A stretch of DNA of 64,000 nucleotides, from contig NC_068928.1 in assembly GCF_023091745.1 (NCBI RefSeq), positions 10,806,001 through 10,870,000 of the forward strand. Direction: 5' to 3'. Under the pieces are notes generated by a model that worked only from the letters and a program-made list of their open reading frames with translations, was not told the DNA's origin and searched no databases. The stretch comes from Budorcas taxicolor. Its lineage: Eukaryota > Chordata > Mammalia > Artiodactyla > Bovidae. The position numbers and the translations under genes were made by a program. Shown in pieces: positions 1 through 11,943 of this stretch. Every line of letters begins with the position of its first letter. Positions within the stretch are counted from its first letter, which is position 1.

Positions 1-537
1 AGGAATGTAGCTTTATTTGGAGGGTGGTGCCTGGTTTAAGAAAAAACACCCTTGGAAGAAATAAGTTTTTTGGTTATCAGAAAGAAAGGATCATAAAATG
101 TCAGCAGGTCTCACTCATGACCAGAAGATGATGTAATATCCCTAAGACCTTTTTTTAATACATTTATGTGAAGCACCTGATTTTGATAAAGGTCAGGACT
201 GCTGACCCCCGCGTGACTCTGTATTCATCCCTATATGTAACAAAAGGTATATAAGCAAACCCCAAAATAAAGAAATCGGATCAGTTTCCGGAAAGACTGA
301 TTCCCCCATGTCGCTTCTTTCTTGCTCCCGTTTTTCTGGCTGAATTCCCATCTGGAGCATGGATGCTATTCCACGTAGACCAAGTTATTCAGCCTCTTTT
401 TCTACACTATCTCCTACTACACTATCCGTTTCTAATCTCTCTCTATATCTGTAATTAAATATGTATTTTTCCAAAGACGCCGACGCCGAACCCCTACCTT
501 CGAAACACGCTGGATCTACTGGGGCTGGACCCCGGCA
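1..537 (+). mobile_element. Endogenous retrovirus LTR (solo or partial)
   Basis: The block has the layout of an LTR on the plus strand: a TATA-like box at 248-255, AATAAA at 266-271, a C/T-rich stretch after it, and a terminal ...CCCCGGCA at 537 that could be the conserved CA end. No primer-binding site or gag-like frame follows, so it is probably a solo LTR. Its left end lies outside the window or is not recognisable. The close TATA/AATAAA spacing fits an ERV2-like LTR, but the family is inferred. There is no coding capacity. Confidence 0.6.
248..271 (+). promoter_or_regulatory. LTR TATA box and polyadenylation signal
   Basis: TATATAAG at 248-255 is followed by AATAAA at 266-271. In an LTR this pair would mark the U3/R region. 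Whether it is active is unknown. Confidence 0.45.
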
Positions 538-627
538 AGGGTCTTCTCCACATGATCTCTCATCCTCCAGGAGGCTGTTCCTATCTGCAAGAAAGAGCAG
601 GCTCCAATATGTAATTACTTTTTAAAA

Positions 628-995
628 CATTTAAAAAATTTTTTAAATAATTTTATTTATTTATTTCTGGATGTGCTGGGTGTTCTTTGCTGCACAGACT
701 TTTTCTGTAGTTGCAGTGAGTGGGGGCTACTCTCTAGCTGTGGTGAGCAGGCTTCTCATTGCGGTGGCTTCTCTTGTTGGAGAGCATAGTCTTCGGGGTG
801 CTCTGGCTTCAGAAGTTGCAGCACATGGGCGCAGTAGTTGCAGCTCCCAGGCTCTGGAGCTCAGGCTCAATAGTTGCTGGGCTTAGTTGGGCTTAGATGC
901 TCCATGGCATATGGGATCCTCCTGGACCAAGGATCAAACCCCCATCTCCTGCATTAGCAGGTGGATTCTTCACCACTGAGCCATGAGGGAAATCC
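628..995 (-). mobile_element. CHR-type SINE, near full length
   Basis: Reading from the minus strand, a tRNA-like head at about 900-993 is followed by the repetitive body typical of cetartiodactyl CHR SINEs, with recurring 'agttgcagc' and 'gtggcttct' modules, and an A-rich tail that appears as a T/A-rich stretch at 628-665. The flanks 'taattactttttaaa' (left) and 'caattgctttaaa' (right) may be a decayed target-site duplication. The 71-codon frame inside it is non-functional. Confidence 0.8.
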
Positions 996-1189
996 TGCAA
1001 TTGCTTTAAACTTCTGTTTGTGCCACAGTTGTACTTTCCCATTGCTGGAAGAAAGTCACCAAGTCCAGGATTCAAGAAGCAGAGAAGTAGACTTTAACTC
1101 TCAATGGAAGGAACAGCAAATCACACTGCAATAAGGACACGCATACCAGGAATCATGAATAAATTTAAGGCAGTTACCATGATATGACA

Positions 1190-1740
1190 GCCATGATAAG
1201 AAATGCCCAATGTCATCCATGTATTTATCTTGCATTTTGAGGCCTTTATTTCTGTAGGATAGATTCCTTAAAACCAAGACTGTTTGCTCAAATATTTTCC
1301 AAGTTTGTTGAAGCAGTTTATAGTCCTACCAGCATGTATGAGTTTCCTTTACTCAGTACCAGATATTATCACACTTTATGGTTTTTGGAAATCAGTGATA
1401 AATGATAACTTATTCTTGTTTTTATTTGCATTTCCTGACTAGTGAGGCTGAGCATTTTTTCATATTTTTATTGAATGTTTGAATTTCCTCTTTTGCACCT
1501 TGCCTATTGCCTTTCCCATTTTTTCTACTGTCATTTGTTTCTAATTAGTCTGTAGAAACTTTTTGAATGCTTGGGACTGTAACTCATATGTTATTAATGT
1601 AAATATTTTCCCAGTCTATTGCTTGTTTTGATTTTATTTATGCTCTCATGATAGAAAAAACTTAATATGCAAATAGTGAAGCTCTCCTTTTGATTCTTCT
1701 CCCCTGCCCCTGGTAATCTATTTATTTTAATATCTTAAGG
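1190..1740 (-). mobile_element. Old L1 3' region (antisense)
   Basis: AT-rich sequence resembling the antisense of an old mammalian L1 3' end, with phrases such as 'tttgcatttcctgact' and 'tgagcattttttcat'. It seems to resume at about 2453-2630, so the younger L1 at 1741-2452 probably sits inside it. The subfamily is not assigned. Confidence 0.55.
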
Positions 1741-2452
1741 TTTTTTTTAATTGATATATAGTTGATTTACAGTGTTGTGTTAATTTTTGCTATACAGCAG
1801 AGTGATTGAATTATATATATATATATACATTTAAAAATATCCTTTTCCATTATAGTTTATCTCAGAATATTTAATATAGTTTCCTGTGCTATAGAGTGGA
1901 AACTTGTTGCTTATCCGTTCTGTAGTTTGCATCTGCTTGCCCCAAACTCCCACTCCACCCTACTCCCACCTCGCTTGGCAACCACAGGTCTGTTCTCTAC
2001 GTCTGTGAGTCTGTTTCTCCTTCCTAGATAGGTTTATTTGGGTCATAGTTTTAGATTCCATATGTAAGTGATATCATATGGTATTTTTTTCTCTCTGTCT
2101 GACTTACTTCACTTAGTGTGATAATATTTCATTCCATGTAGATTGCTGCAAATGGCATTATTTCATTCTTTTCATGGTTAATATTCCAGTTTGTGTATGT
2201 GTGTGTGTATATATATATATGTATCACAGCTTCTTTATCCATTCGTCTGTCAATGGACATTTAGGTGGTTGTCATGTCTTGGCTATTGTGAATAGTGCTG
2301 TTGTAAACATAGGGGTGCAAGTATCTTTTTTATTAATTATAGTTTTGGATATATGCCTGGGAGTGGGATTGTGGGATCATATGGTAATTCTGTTTTTAGT
2401 TTTTTGAGGAACCTCCATACTGTTTTCCATGAGGGTGCACCAGTGATTCTTC
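1741..2452 (-). mobile_element. L1 3' end with ORF2 tail (antisense)
   Basis: It starts with a poly-T run at 1741 (the poly-A tail in antisense), then the ruminant/artiodactyl L1 3' UTR ('gctatacagcagagtgatt', 'tcctgtgctatagagtgg') and the end of ORF2 ('tccattcgtctgtcaatgg', 'ggaacctccatactgtttt'). It is 5'-truncated at about 2452. A short (GT)n(AT)n microsatellite lies at 2194-2222. Confidence 0.85.
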
Positions 2453-2913
2453 TTAATTAAAGTCTCCCCCACACACCTCCATATTTTTATCATTTTTTAT
2501 GTAGATACCTAAGTCATTTGAAGTTCATCTTTGTACATGATGTGATATAGGTGCTGAGTTAACAGAATTTTCATGCAACTATGCATAATGTAATCCTTGC
2601 TAAAATGTCTTCATCAAATAGGGTTTTTTTTTAATGTGACATAAAGAATGGAAGTAAGAAGTCAGTACTGGTGTGTGACTCTACCATGCCATCAAAGAAC
2701 TAGGCTGCTTCTCACTTTCTGTTCGACAGTCATTAGATTATGATTTTCTTTCTCATGTAATACAGTTTCTATACTCTAAGCATCACATTTATGTAATAGA
2801 CAGGAAGAATTTTTCAGGGAAAAGGGTAAGAGGCAAGGTCTTTTATTTTTTTAATCAAAAAACAATAGCTTTCCTGGAAGTTCTACCCATTAGATTTCTA
2901 GTTATGTCTCAGT
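2453..2913. other. Unassigned, partly old L1
   Basis: The first about 180 bases look like a degraded continuation of the older L1. The remainder shows no repeat or gene that I recognise. Confidence 0.4.
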
Positions 2914-3888
2914 GATTTAGGTCATACCTGAATGGTCTAGTGGTTTTTCCTACTTTCTTCAATTTAATTCTGAATTTTACAGTAAGGAGTTCATGGTCAG
3001 AGCCACAATCAGATCCTGGTCTTGTTTTAGCCAACTATATAGAGCGTCTCCATCTTTGGCTGCAAAGAATATAATCAATCTGATTTTGGTATTGACCATC
3101 TGGTGATGTCCATGTGTAGAGTCATCTTTTGTGTTGTTGGAAGAGGGTGTTTGCCATTACCAGTGCGTTCTCTTGGCAAAACTCTGTTAACCTTTGCCCT
3201 GCTTCATTTTGTACTCCGAGGCCAAACTTGCCTGTTACTCCAGTTATCTCTTGACTTTCAGCCCTATGATGAAAAGGACATCTTTTTTGGTGTTAGTTCT
3301 AGAAGTATTGCAGGTCATCATAGAACCATTCAACTTCAGCTTCTTTGGCATAGTCTCAGATTGCTGTGATATTGAATGGTTTCCCTTAAAAACGAACAGA
3401 GTTCATTGTCATTTTTTTGAGACTGCACCCAAATACTGCGTTTAGGACTCTCTTTTTGACTATGATGGCTACTCCATTTCTTTTAAGGGATTCTTGCCCG
3501 CAGTAATAGATATAATGGTCATCTGAATTAAATTCACCCATTCTGTGAATTAGAACAATTCTGTGAATTAGTTCACTGATTCCTAAAATGTCAATGTTCA
3601 CTCTTGCCATCTCCTGTTTGACCACTTACAATTTACCTTGATTCATGAACCTAACATTCCAGGTTCCTGTGCAATATTGTTCTTTACATCATCAGAGTTT
3701 CCTTCCATCACCAGTCACATCCACAACTGGGTGTTGCTTTTGCTTTGGCTCCACCTCTTCATTCTTTCTGGAGCTATTTCTCCACTCTTCTCCAGTAGCA
3801 TATTGGGCACCTACTGACTTGGGGAGTTCATCTTTCAGTGTCATATCTTTTTTCTTTTTCATACTGTTCATGGGGTTCTCAAGGCAAG
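2914..3888 (-). mobile_element. BovB LINE, inverted 5' part (endonuclease region)
   Basis: This is antisense BovB covering the apurinic-like endonuclease region, running from the end of the domain at the left edge to the region upstream of it at the right. A minus-strand frame at 3386-3625 keeps the endonuclease start, including NIDILGISE and YYCGQESLKRNGVA, but frame breaks occur on both sides. It is joined head-to-head near 3890 to a plus-strand BovB that resumes roughly 70 bases further along the element. This is the layout expected of a 5' inversion made during insertion. Confidence 0.9.
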
Positions 3889-3949
3889 CTTGCTGATAAG
3901 ACAAAGTACCTGAAGAACTATGGACAGAGGTTGATGACATTGTACAGGA

Positions 3950-4267
3950 AACTGAAAATGAAAGCTGCTCAGTCATGTATGACTCTTTGTGACTCCATGG
4001 ACTATACAGTCCATGGAATTCTCCAGGCCAGAATACTGGAGTGGGTAGCCTTTCCCTTCTCCAGGCAATCTTCCCAACCCAGGGATTGAACCCAGGTCTC
4101 CCTCATTGCAGGCGTATTCCTTACCAGCTGAGCCACAAGGGAAGCCCAAGAATACTAGAGTGGGTAGCCTATCCATTCTCCAGTGGATCTTCCTGACCCA
4201 GAAATCCCAAACTGGGATCTCCTGCATTGCAGGCAGATTCTTTACTGACTGACCTATGAGGAAAGCC
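3950..4267 (-). mobile_element. Bov-tA SINE, double-headed, inserted in BovB
   Basis: A minus-strand SINE flanked by a perfect 12-bp duplication 'cattgtacagga' (3938-3949 and 4268-4279), which is itself BovB sequence, so the SINE came later. From the minus strand it reads tRNA-like head, partial Bov-A body, a second tRNA-like head near 4145, then a Bov-A body. It is therefore a tandem form rather than the usual single Bov-tA. Confidence 0.88.
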
Positions 4268-4661
4268 CATTGTACAGGACGTGGTGATCGAAACCATCAC
4301 CAAGAAAAAGAAATGCAAAGAGGCCAAATGGTTGTCTGAGAAGGCCTTACATATACCTGAGAAAAGAAGAGAAGCAAAAGGCAAAGGAGAAAGGGAAAGA
4401 TATATCCATCTGAATGCAGAGTTCCAAAGAACATCAAAGACCGATAAGAAAGCCTTCCTAAGTGATCAGAAACAGAAAAGCAATAGTTGGGAAAGACTAG
4501 CAATCTCATCAAGCAAATTAGGGATACCAAGGGAACATTTCATGCAAAGATCGGCACAATAAAGGGTAGAAATGCTATGGACCTAACAGAAGCAGAAGAT
4601 ACTAAGAAGAGGTAGCAAAAATACACAGAAGAGCTATACAGACCCATATAACCACCATGGT

Positions 4662-5930
4662 GTGATCACTCACCTAGAGCCAGACATCCTGGAATGTGAA
4701 GTCAAGTGGGCCTTAGGAAGCATCGCTATGAACAAAGCTAGTGGAGGTGATAAAATTCCAGTTGAGCTATTTCAAATCCTAAAATATGATGCTGTGAAAG
4801 TGCTGTACTCAATATCCCATCAAATTTTGAAAACTCAGCAGTGGCCACAGGACTGGAAAAGGTCAGTTTCCATCCCAATCCCAAAGAAAGGCAATGCCAA
4901 GGAATGTTCAAACTACCGCACAATTGCACTCTCCTCACATGCTAGCAAAGTAATGATCAAAATTCTCGAAGGTAGGTTTCAACAGTATGTGGACAGAGAA
5001 CTTCCAGATGTTCAAGCTGCATTTACCAAAGGCAGAGGAACCAGAGATCAAATTGCCAACATCCGTTGGATCATAGGTAAAGCAAGGGAATTCTTAAAAA
5101 AAACTCTACTTCTGCTTTATTGACTATGTCAAAGTCTTTGACTGTGTGGATCACAACAAACTGTGGAAAATTCTTCAAGAGAATTCATGGGAATACCAGA
5201 CCATGTTACCTGCCTCCTGAGAAATCTATATGCAGGTCAAGAAGCAAAAGCTAGAACCGGACATGGAACAATGGACTGGTTCCAAATTGGGAAAGGAGTA
5301 CGTCAAGACCGTATATTGTCACCCTGTTTATTTAACTTATATGCAGAGTACATCATGTGAAATGCCAGGCTGGATGAAGAACACAAGCTGAAATCAAGAT
5401 TGCCCGGAGAAATATCAATAACCTCAGATAGGCAGATATCACCACACTTATGGCAGAAAGCGGAGAGGAACTAAAGAGCCTCTTGATGAAAGTGAAAGAG
5501 GAGAGTGAAAAAGCAGCTTAAAACTCAGCATTCAAAAAATGAAGATCATGGCAATCAGTCCCATCACCTCATGGCAATAGATGGGAAAACAATGGAAGCA
5601 GTGGCAGACTTCATTTTGAGGGGCTCCAAAATCACCACAGATGGTGACTGTAGCCATTAAATTAAAAGACACGTGCTCCTTTTAAGAAAAGCTATGACAA
5701 ACCTAGACAGCATATTAAAAAGCAGACTTTACTTTGCTGACAAAGGTCCATCTAGTCAAAGCTATGGTTTTTCCAGTAGTCATGTATGGATGTGAGAGTT
5801 GGACCATAAAGAAAGCTGAGTGTCGAAGAATTAATGCTTTTCAAATAAGGTACTGGAGAAATCCTACCGGTCAATCCCAAAGGAAATCAGTCTTGAATAT
5901 TCTTTGGAAGGACTGATGCAGAAGCTGAAA
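4662..5930 (+). pseudogene. BovB reverse transcriptase remnant
   Basis: Broken frames encode the RT domain of a BovB ORF2. The frame at 4662-5123 carries the N-terminal RT region (residues such as KVMIKILEGRFQQYVDRELP and GRGTRDQIANIRWI). The frame at 5163-5360 carries the GVRQDRILSPCLFN block. The catalytic YADD is destroyed: at 5429-5440 the codons read TAG GCA GAT ATC, so the Tyr is a stop and the second Asp is changed. The element cannot encode an active enzyme. Confidence 0.9.
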
Positions 5931-6289
5931 CTCCAATACTTTAGCCCCCTGATGCGAAGAGCTGACTCATTGGAAAAGACCCTGATGCTGGGAAAGATTG
6001 AAGGTAGGAGGAGAAGGAGGTGACAGAGGATGAGATGGTTAGATGGCATCACCGACTCAATTGGCATGAGTTTGAGTAAGCTCTTGGAGTTGGTGATGGA
6101 CAGGGAGGCCTGGTGTGCTGTAGTCCATGGGATTGCAAAGAATCGGACATGACTGACTGTGAACTGAACTGAACTGAGGGAGGTGAATAGTTGACTGAGC
6201 ACACTGCTAGCCTAAACAAAATCAGAGTTCTGAATGGAATTTGTATTGCAGCTATCAGTTTCTGCCAGAAGAAATAGGTTTATTTTCTT

Positions 6290-7090
6290 CGAAATATATA
6301 CTCAATTATTCCAGCACCGTATAATATTTAAAACCATCTCAATTCTTTGATAAGATTCTCCTATATAGTTTAATCAATTTTGGACTCTCCATACTTTCTA
6401 CTGATCTATTTTTCTATTCCTGTGCCAATAATATACTGTTTTGTTTACTATAGCTTCATTTTAAGTTGAATTGTGATAAGACATATCTCCCTTCAGTGGT
6501 GTTCTTTACCAAATACTCTTGATTAGTCTCATGTATTCTTCCACATGAATGTTAGTATTATTGTCCAGTAAAATCAATATATCAATCAGTACATTATTGA
6601 TGTAAAATCATTATATTCTGACTGGATTTGTATGCATGTGTTAGTTAAAAATAAATATATTCTGGTTGAATTGCTAATTTGGGAATAATTGACATCTTTA
6701 TGATTTTAATCCTTATTCAAGAAGATGATATATCTTTTTTTAAGTAGTATTTTCATGTCATTTTGAAAGGTCTAAGTTTTTATTTTTATGCAGCCAAAAT
6801 GTATAAAATTTTTTTCTTTATACAATCTGAATTTGGTAACACATGCTTGAAAAGGCCTTTTCCACTCCAAGATTATAAAAATATTCATCTATGTTCCCCT
6901 CAGTATTTTTGTGCTTTCATATTTTATCTTTAAATTTTGATACATATGGACTTTATTTTGGCATAAAGTAATGATTCAGCTTTAAAAAAGTCTAACCAGT
7001 TGTCTCATTACATTTATTGAATAAGTCATCTTTCTCCACTGATCTGGAATGCTAACTTTTATCATATATTGAATTCAGTGTGTATTTGGG
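6290..7090 (-). mobile_element. Old L1 ORF2 segment (antisense)
   Basis: The sequence resembles antisense L1 ORF2 ('ctgatctatttttctattcc', 'tgtgccaataatatactgtt') with heavy decay. There is no 3' tail in this block. Confidence 0.6.
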
Positions 7091-7949
7091 TCCAGATTTC
7101 TTTTTGACATTTGTCCTGTTTCTATTCTAATACAGTAAATATTCAGTCTCTTTAGAGAGCTGGGTGATTTCACCAAGATGATTAACCATTAATTTCCTGT
7201 GAAATCAGTGTTTTTCTTCCTAGCAAAGATTATTTCTCCTGTGTTTGAATTTGGCAGAGAAGCCGCTTGTCCTTTTCCCAGGGACAGCAGCTACTCTTTG
7301 TTACCTTAGAGTAGGGATGAGCACCTATATTAGAGGACACATATGAGTTCTGAGGTATTTTAATGTTATTAATTCAGAAACCGAGGATGCCTGGGTCCCC
7401 TTGTCCCTGTGGTGTCCCAGACAGAGGAACTTTAGGGAGCTACATGCAAGGATGAGAATATAATAACTTTCTCTGTGGAGATATTATGTCAGCTATTTCA
7501 TCTTTCTCCAAAACTAGTTGTTTTGGAGGAGACCCAAGGAAACCTCAGTAAGAGGCGGAAAAGAATAGAGACCTGAGTCATGAAGAAGATGCAGATAAGG
7601 CCCAGTAAATGCCTTGAATTCTGACCAGTCATGTTAACCACTCCTCCTAAGAGCTTATGGGCCCAGAAAGGCCTTTTGAGGTCAGTAGCATGAGGAGATG
7701 GAGCAGAAGTGTTCCCTTCCCCTGAAATCTGCAAAAGTAAAGCATATACCTCCAGTGTAACCAAAATGTCCCAGAATTGAAATGTTAAGATGAGGTTGGT
7801 AGTAGTTGTGGTGGGAGCCAGTGTCCCCTTAGTCTTTTTGTGTTCTCAATCTATACATTTTCACAACTTTTACAAAGCCTAGTGCCTTAGAATTTCTCAC
7901 TAAAAACTTCAAGAATTACCTTTAGGGTAATTGACCTCCTAGTTGTGGG
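7091..7949. other. Unassigned, less AT-rich stretch
   Basis: No recognised repeat or coding exon. The only frame of note (7498-7764, minus) has no recognisable domain. Confidence 0.4.
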
Positions 7950-8827
7950 TATCTTCCATAGTCTCTCTGAAAATATTATTACTTCAGGATCTTTTTTGAG
8001 GTAGTTTTTTGATGACATAATTCTAGGTTAACAGTTATTTTCTTCTCATACTTTAAAGATACTGTTCCACTGTCTTCTGGCTTCTATTATTGCCATTGAG
8101 AAATGTCCTGTTATTTTCATTTGTTCCTTTGTAGGTAAGCTGTATTTTTCTCTAGCTGTTTTAGGATCTCTTTATTACTTTTGGTTTTTTTTCTTACCTT
8201 TGGTTTTATAATGATGTATCTTGGCATGGATTTCTTTCTATTTAGAGTGGGATTCATTTAGTTTCTTCAAACTCAGGATTTGAATTTCATCAATTCTAGA
8301 AGATTCTCAGTTATAATTTTTTGAATATGACCTCTCCTCTGTTCTGTCCATTTTCTCCTTCTGGTGCCAGATGCACATTGGACCTTTGTACTTTATCATC
8401 TATAACCCATAATTTCTCTTTCATCTTTCCATTTCTTTGTCTCTGTGGTATATTTGGGGCTTCCCTGGTAGCTCAGTTGGTAAAGAATCTGCCTGCAGTG
8501 CAGGAGACCTGTGTTCAATCCTTGGGTTGGGAAGATCCCCTGAAGAAAGAAATGGCAACCCACTCCAGTATTCTTGCTTGGGAAATCCCATGGACAAAGG
8601 AGCCTGGTGGGTTACAGCCCATGGGGGTTGCAAGAGTCAGACATAACTTAGCGACTAAACCACAACCACCACCACAATGGTATATTCTAGGTAACTTCTT
8701 TGGGACTGTCTTATAGATCACTAGTTATTCAGCTGTTTAATCTTTCCATTGATTTTATACTTTTAAATATTATATTTTTGTTTCAAAAATTCTGTTTGGT
8801 TTTCTAATCACCACCCACTCTTGTGCT
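7950..8827 (-). mobile_element. L1 5' region (antisense), degraded
   Basis: It contains phrases of the long 5' region of old mammalian L1 in antisense, such as 'tgttccactgtcttctggct', 'tctcagttataattttt' and 'aattctgtttggttttc'. It is split by a Bov-tA at 8455-8677. Confidence 0.55.
8455..8677 (+). mobile_element. Bov-tA SINE
   Basis: A tRNA-like head (ggcttccctggtagctcag, with B-box-like 'gttcaatcc') is followed by a Bov-A body and a CCA/ACC-rich tail. It is flanked by a perfect 9-bp duplication 'tggtatatt' (8446-8454 and 8678-8686). It is younger than the L1 that surrounds it. Confidence 0.92.
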
Positions 8828-8962
8828 GTTTTTTTTCTTTCTTTCTTTCTTTTTCTTTTTTTTGACTGTGCAGCAGGATCTCAATTCCTTGATCAGAGAT
8901 TGAACCCAGGCCTTGGCAGTGAAAACACCAAATCCTAACCAGTAGATCACCAGGGGACTCCC
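8828..8962 (-). mobile_element. CHR-2-like SINE
   Basis: A T-rich tract with (CTTT)n at 8828-8875 (antisense A tail) precedes an antisense tRNA-derived head ending 'ccagtagatcaccagggg'. It is a short tRNA-related cetartiodactyl SINE. Confidence 0.7.
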
Positions 8963-9291
8963 ATTGTCATGCTATTCTAACCTTGAAGTTCCCCAAATGT
9001 TGACAGTAGTTAAAGTTGGTTGATGGGTATGCGGAGGATTCACTATGCTTTTTTAAATCTACTTTTGGTATGTTAAATAATTTCCATGATGTTTAAAAAT
9101 TGGAGAGGAAGTGTATGTCATCAAACTTGCAAAGGTTAGATATAACTGAATAATAGGCCACATAAAACCATGGAAATTTACATTGGGACTTGGAGAAGAC
9201 AGAACTATGGGACATGGAACTTTTCTTGGAATACCGTGGCAGATTCTGAGTGGATGGATAGAGGATAGCAGGAAGGGGGGCTGTGATATGT

Positions 9292-9901
9292 TGTTCATTG
9301 TTATTCAGTTCCCAAGTCATGTCCAACTCTCTACAACCCCAAGGACAGCAGCACGCCAGACTTCCCTGTCCCTCACCATCTCCCGGAGTTTGCCCAAGTT
9401 CATGTCCATCGAATCAGTGATGCCATCCAACCATCTTGTTGTCTGTTGCCCTCTTCCGCTTCTGCCTTCAATCTTTTCCCAGCATCAGGGTCTTTTCCAA
9501 TGAGTCAACTCTTTACATTAGATGGCCACAGTATTGGAGCTTCAGCTTTAGCATCAGTCCTTCCAATGAATATTCAGGGTTCACTTCCTTTAGGATTGAT
9601 TGATTTGATCTCCTTGCTGTCCAAAGGACTCTCAGGAGTCTTCTCCACACCACAGCTTGAAAGCATCAATTCTTCGGCACTGTGCCTTCTTTATGGTCCA
9701 ACTCTCACATCCATACATGACTACTGGGAAGGCCATAGCCTTGACTGTACAGACCTTTGTTGGCAAAGCGGTGTCTTTGCTTTTTAATGCACTGTCTAGG
9801 TTTGTCATAGTTTTCCTTCCAAGAAACAATCATCTTCTAATTTCATGCCTGCAGTCACCATCTGCAGTGATTTTAGAGCCCAAGAAGAGGAAATCTGTCC
9901 C
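9292..9901 (-). mobile_element. BovB LINE 3' end
   Basis: Antisense BovB 3' part, 5'-truncated, of an older, more divergent subtype ('ttattcagttcccaagtcat' at the 3' end). It is flanked by 8-bp copies of 'tgatatgt' (9284-9291 and 9902-9909). A minus-strand frame at 9632-9829 keeps the C-terminal MYGCESWTIKKAQCRRIDAF motif. Other frames are broken. Confidence 0.9.
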
Positions 9902-9912
9902 TGATATGTGAG

Positions 9913-11934
9913 ATATGTGGTTTGTGGGTCTATTCAATTTTCTACAGGGCCTAGAATCAGATAATCACTTCATATACTGTAATACGTACCTTTGAACATT
10001 ATGCGTTTGCTGGTGTTTTTAGTTTCAGGGATTTTGAAAAGGTATAATGCTGCCTTCTGCTGGGTTAGTATAACTGCTCCATTCTGGCTAATCTAGTATA
10101 GTTAATCAGACCTCTTGACTTAACTGGTATCCGCAGCCAATGTATGCCCTACCTGAGATTGACTAAGATGAAGGTTAGAGGCCATGAGGAAAATAATAGT
10201 TCAGACTTCTTTTCTTAGGTTACATAATTCTCTCTTCCCACCTTCTCTCCTGTCATGAAACTTTGAAGAAATTTTTTAATTAAAAAAAGAGTAGTAGTAG
10301 AGCCTCACATTCAAAGACCTTCCATACACAAGGCAAGGCCTAAAATATGTCCTTGGAATCACCACGGTTTCCCTTGAAAACATTTTAACAACATTTCTCT
10401 ATTTTAAAAGACGTGGTTACATATGTCATGTTATTAGATCTTTACAGCAACCCTCTTGGGTGAGGCATTTATTACTAAGTCATTTTATAAAAGGAGAGAA
10501 AAACAGTACCTTTTGCTTTACTTTAGTAAATTCAGGTTCCTCAGTTTGACATCTCATTCCTGGCACATAGTGGGGGCCCTCAATAAATACTTGTTGGCTA
10601 AGTGTCATATAAAGTATTGTTGGATTTATGAGATTTTTTATTTTATATATAGCTCCAAAAAATGAAATTCTTTTTTGGTGTTGGCGTCCTCAAATATACT
10701 CTTTTTGGGTAGTCTTTGCAATGATTTAAACAAGTAAATTTTTATTTGGAAAAACTGAGTTAGAACTGGTTCCTTGAGCTGTTATCCACCCTCCAAAAAT
10801 GTATAGTCAGGCTATCATATATAATTGAAAACTTAATCAGCTACAGCTTTTCATTAAGGTATGATAATAAAATCATATTATAGTAAAAAACTTATCTTAG
10901 AAGATTTAAGGAAAAAAACTCAAGTTATTAACATTTGAACTGGGGCAAATAATAACTTCATTACTTTAGAATAAAATTTGGCATATGAAAAGTTTGATAA
11001 TGAACTGTAGTAGGATTAATCACACTCTTCAGCATTTGCTGAGTGATACTTGAAGCTATTATAAATGGGAAATAAATTATAATTGTATTGCTGCTGAGTA
11101 TACTATCTTTCTCAGAAATCTAAAACATTACAGCAAAGACACACATGAGGGCACTCTAACCAGTCAGAAGCTGGAAGTGCATAAGTATTTGTTACCAGGA
11201 ATGAGAGTTTAAAGAAATCAAAGCCACTACTACACTTTTTAGATGGAGAAACTAATGCACAAAGAGACTGTGAGTCTATGTGCCCTATTCTTTAGAGTAA
11301 ATAAATTGAGTATTCAGTTTTTTCAAAAGATTATACAGCAGTTCTTTGTCGCTGAATTAGACTAGAGAATTTTGACTCTTACCTTGGCAATACTTTATTT
11401 AAAATCTTTACCCATGGCATGATATAATTTATCTGTGCTATGTAACAGTTAAAATATTTATTTTTATGAATTTTTGCTCCACAAAATGTTAATTGTGCTT
11501 TTTTTTTTAATGGGTTAAAGCTCAACTGATTTGTTTGGTTACGATCCTTAGTCTTTCCCCCATCTCTGATATGTTACTAGATTGTTCTTTGGCTTTCATA
11601 TAAATATAAAAGCTAGAGGAATTGCTGTAGTAGTTAATAGAACATAAAAGAGACAGCATAGAAAGTTGCCTCTCTTGAAAGATCAGTGACTTTCACTGTA
11701 GCGATACAGCAGGCACAAGTTGCCCTCTCAGTGACAGAGCTGAAAGAATAAATATTATGATCCCACCTTCCTTCCCACCCTGATCTCCTGCTGGGTTCAC
11801 TGTTGGCCAAACTTAACCAAAGCCTGAGAACCCTTTTGATGTGGTGTGTTAGATCAGCCTCTATGGGCAGAGCAGATAATGGAGAAGGATGGAGAGTGAT
11901 TCTGGAAGGATAAATGGAAGACATATGTCAGCTT
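9913..11934. other. Mostly single-copy-looking DNA with MIR traces
   Basis: About 2 kb without a recognisable gene. Short MIR-like pieces lie at about 10400-10510 (minus) and 10535-10605 (plus, 'tggcacatagtgggggccctcaataaat' type end, interpreted loosely). The rest is AT-rich and unassigned. Confidence 0.45.
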
Positions 11935-11943
11935 TAACAGCAT

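Larger units (their letters stand above)
3894..6177 (+). mobile_element. BovB LINE, sense 3' part (RT to 3' end)
   Basis: Plus-strand BovB from just after the endonuclease domain through the reverse transcriptase to the typical 3' tail of repeated 'actga' units ending at 6177. It is interrupted by a SINE at 3950-4267. The coding sequence is broken by stops and indels. It pairs with the inverted segment on its left, and together they make one 3.3-kb BovB insertion. I did not find a convincing target-site duplication around the pair. Confidence 0.92.

Noticed and set aside
8455..8560. tRNA gene
   Set aside because: Bov-tA heads keep A/B-box-like sequence but no complete cloverleaf. They are SINE parts, here and in the other Bov-tA copies.
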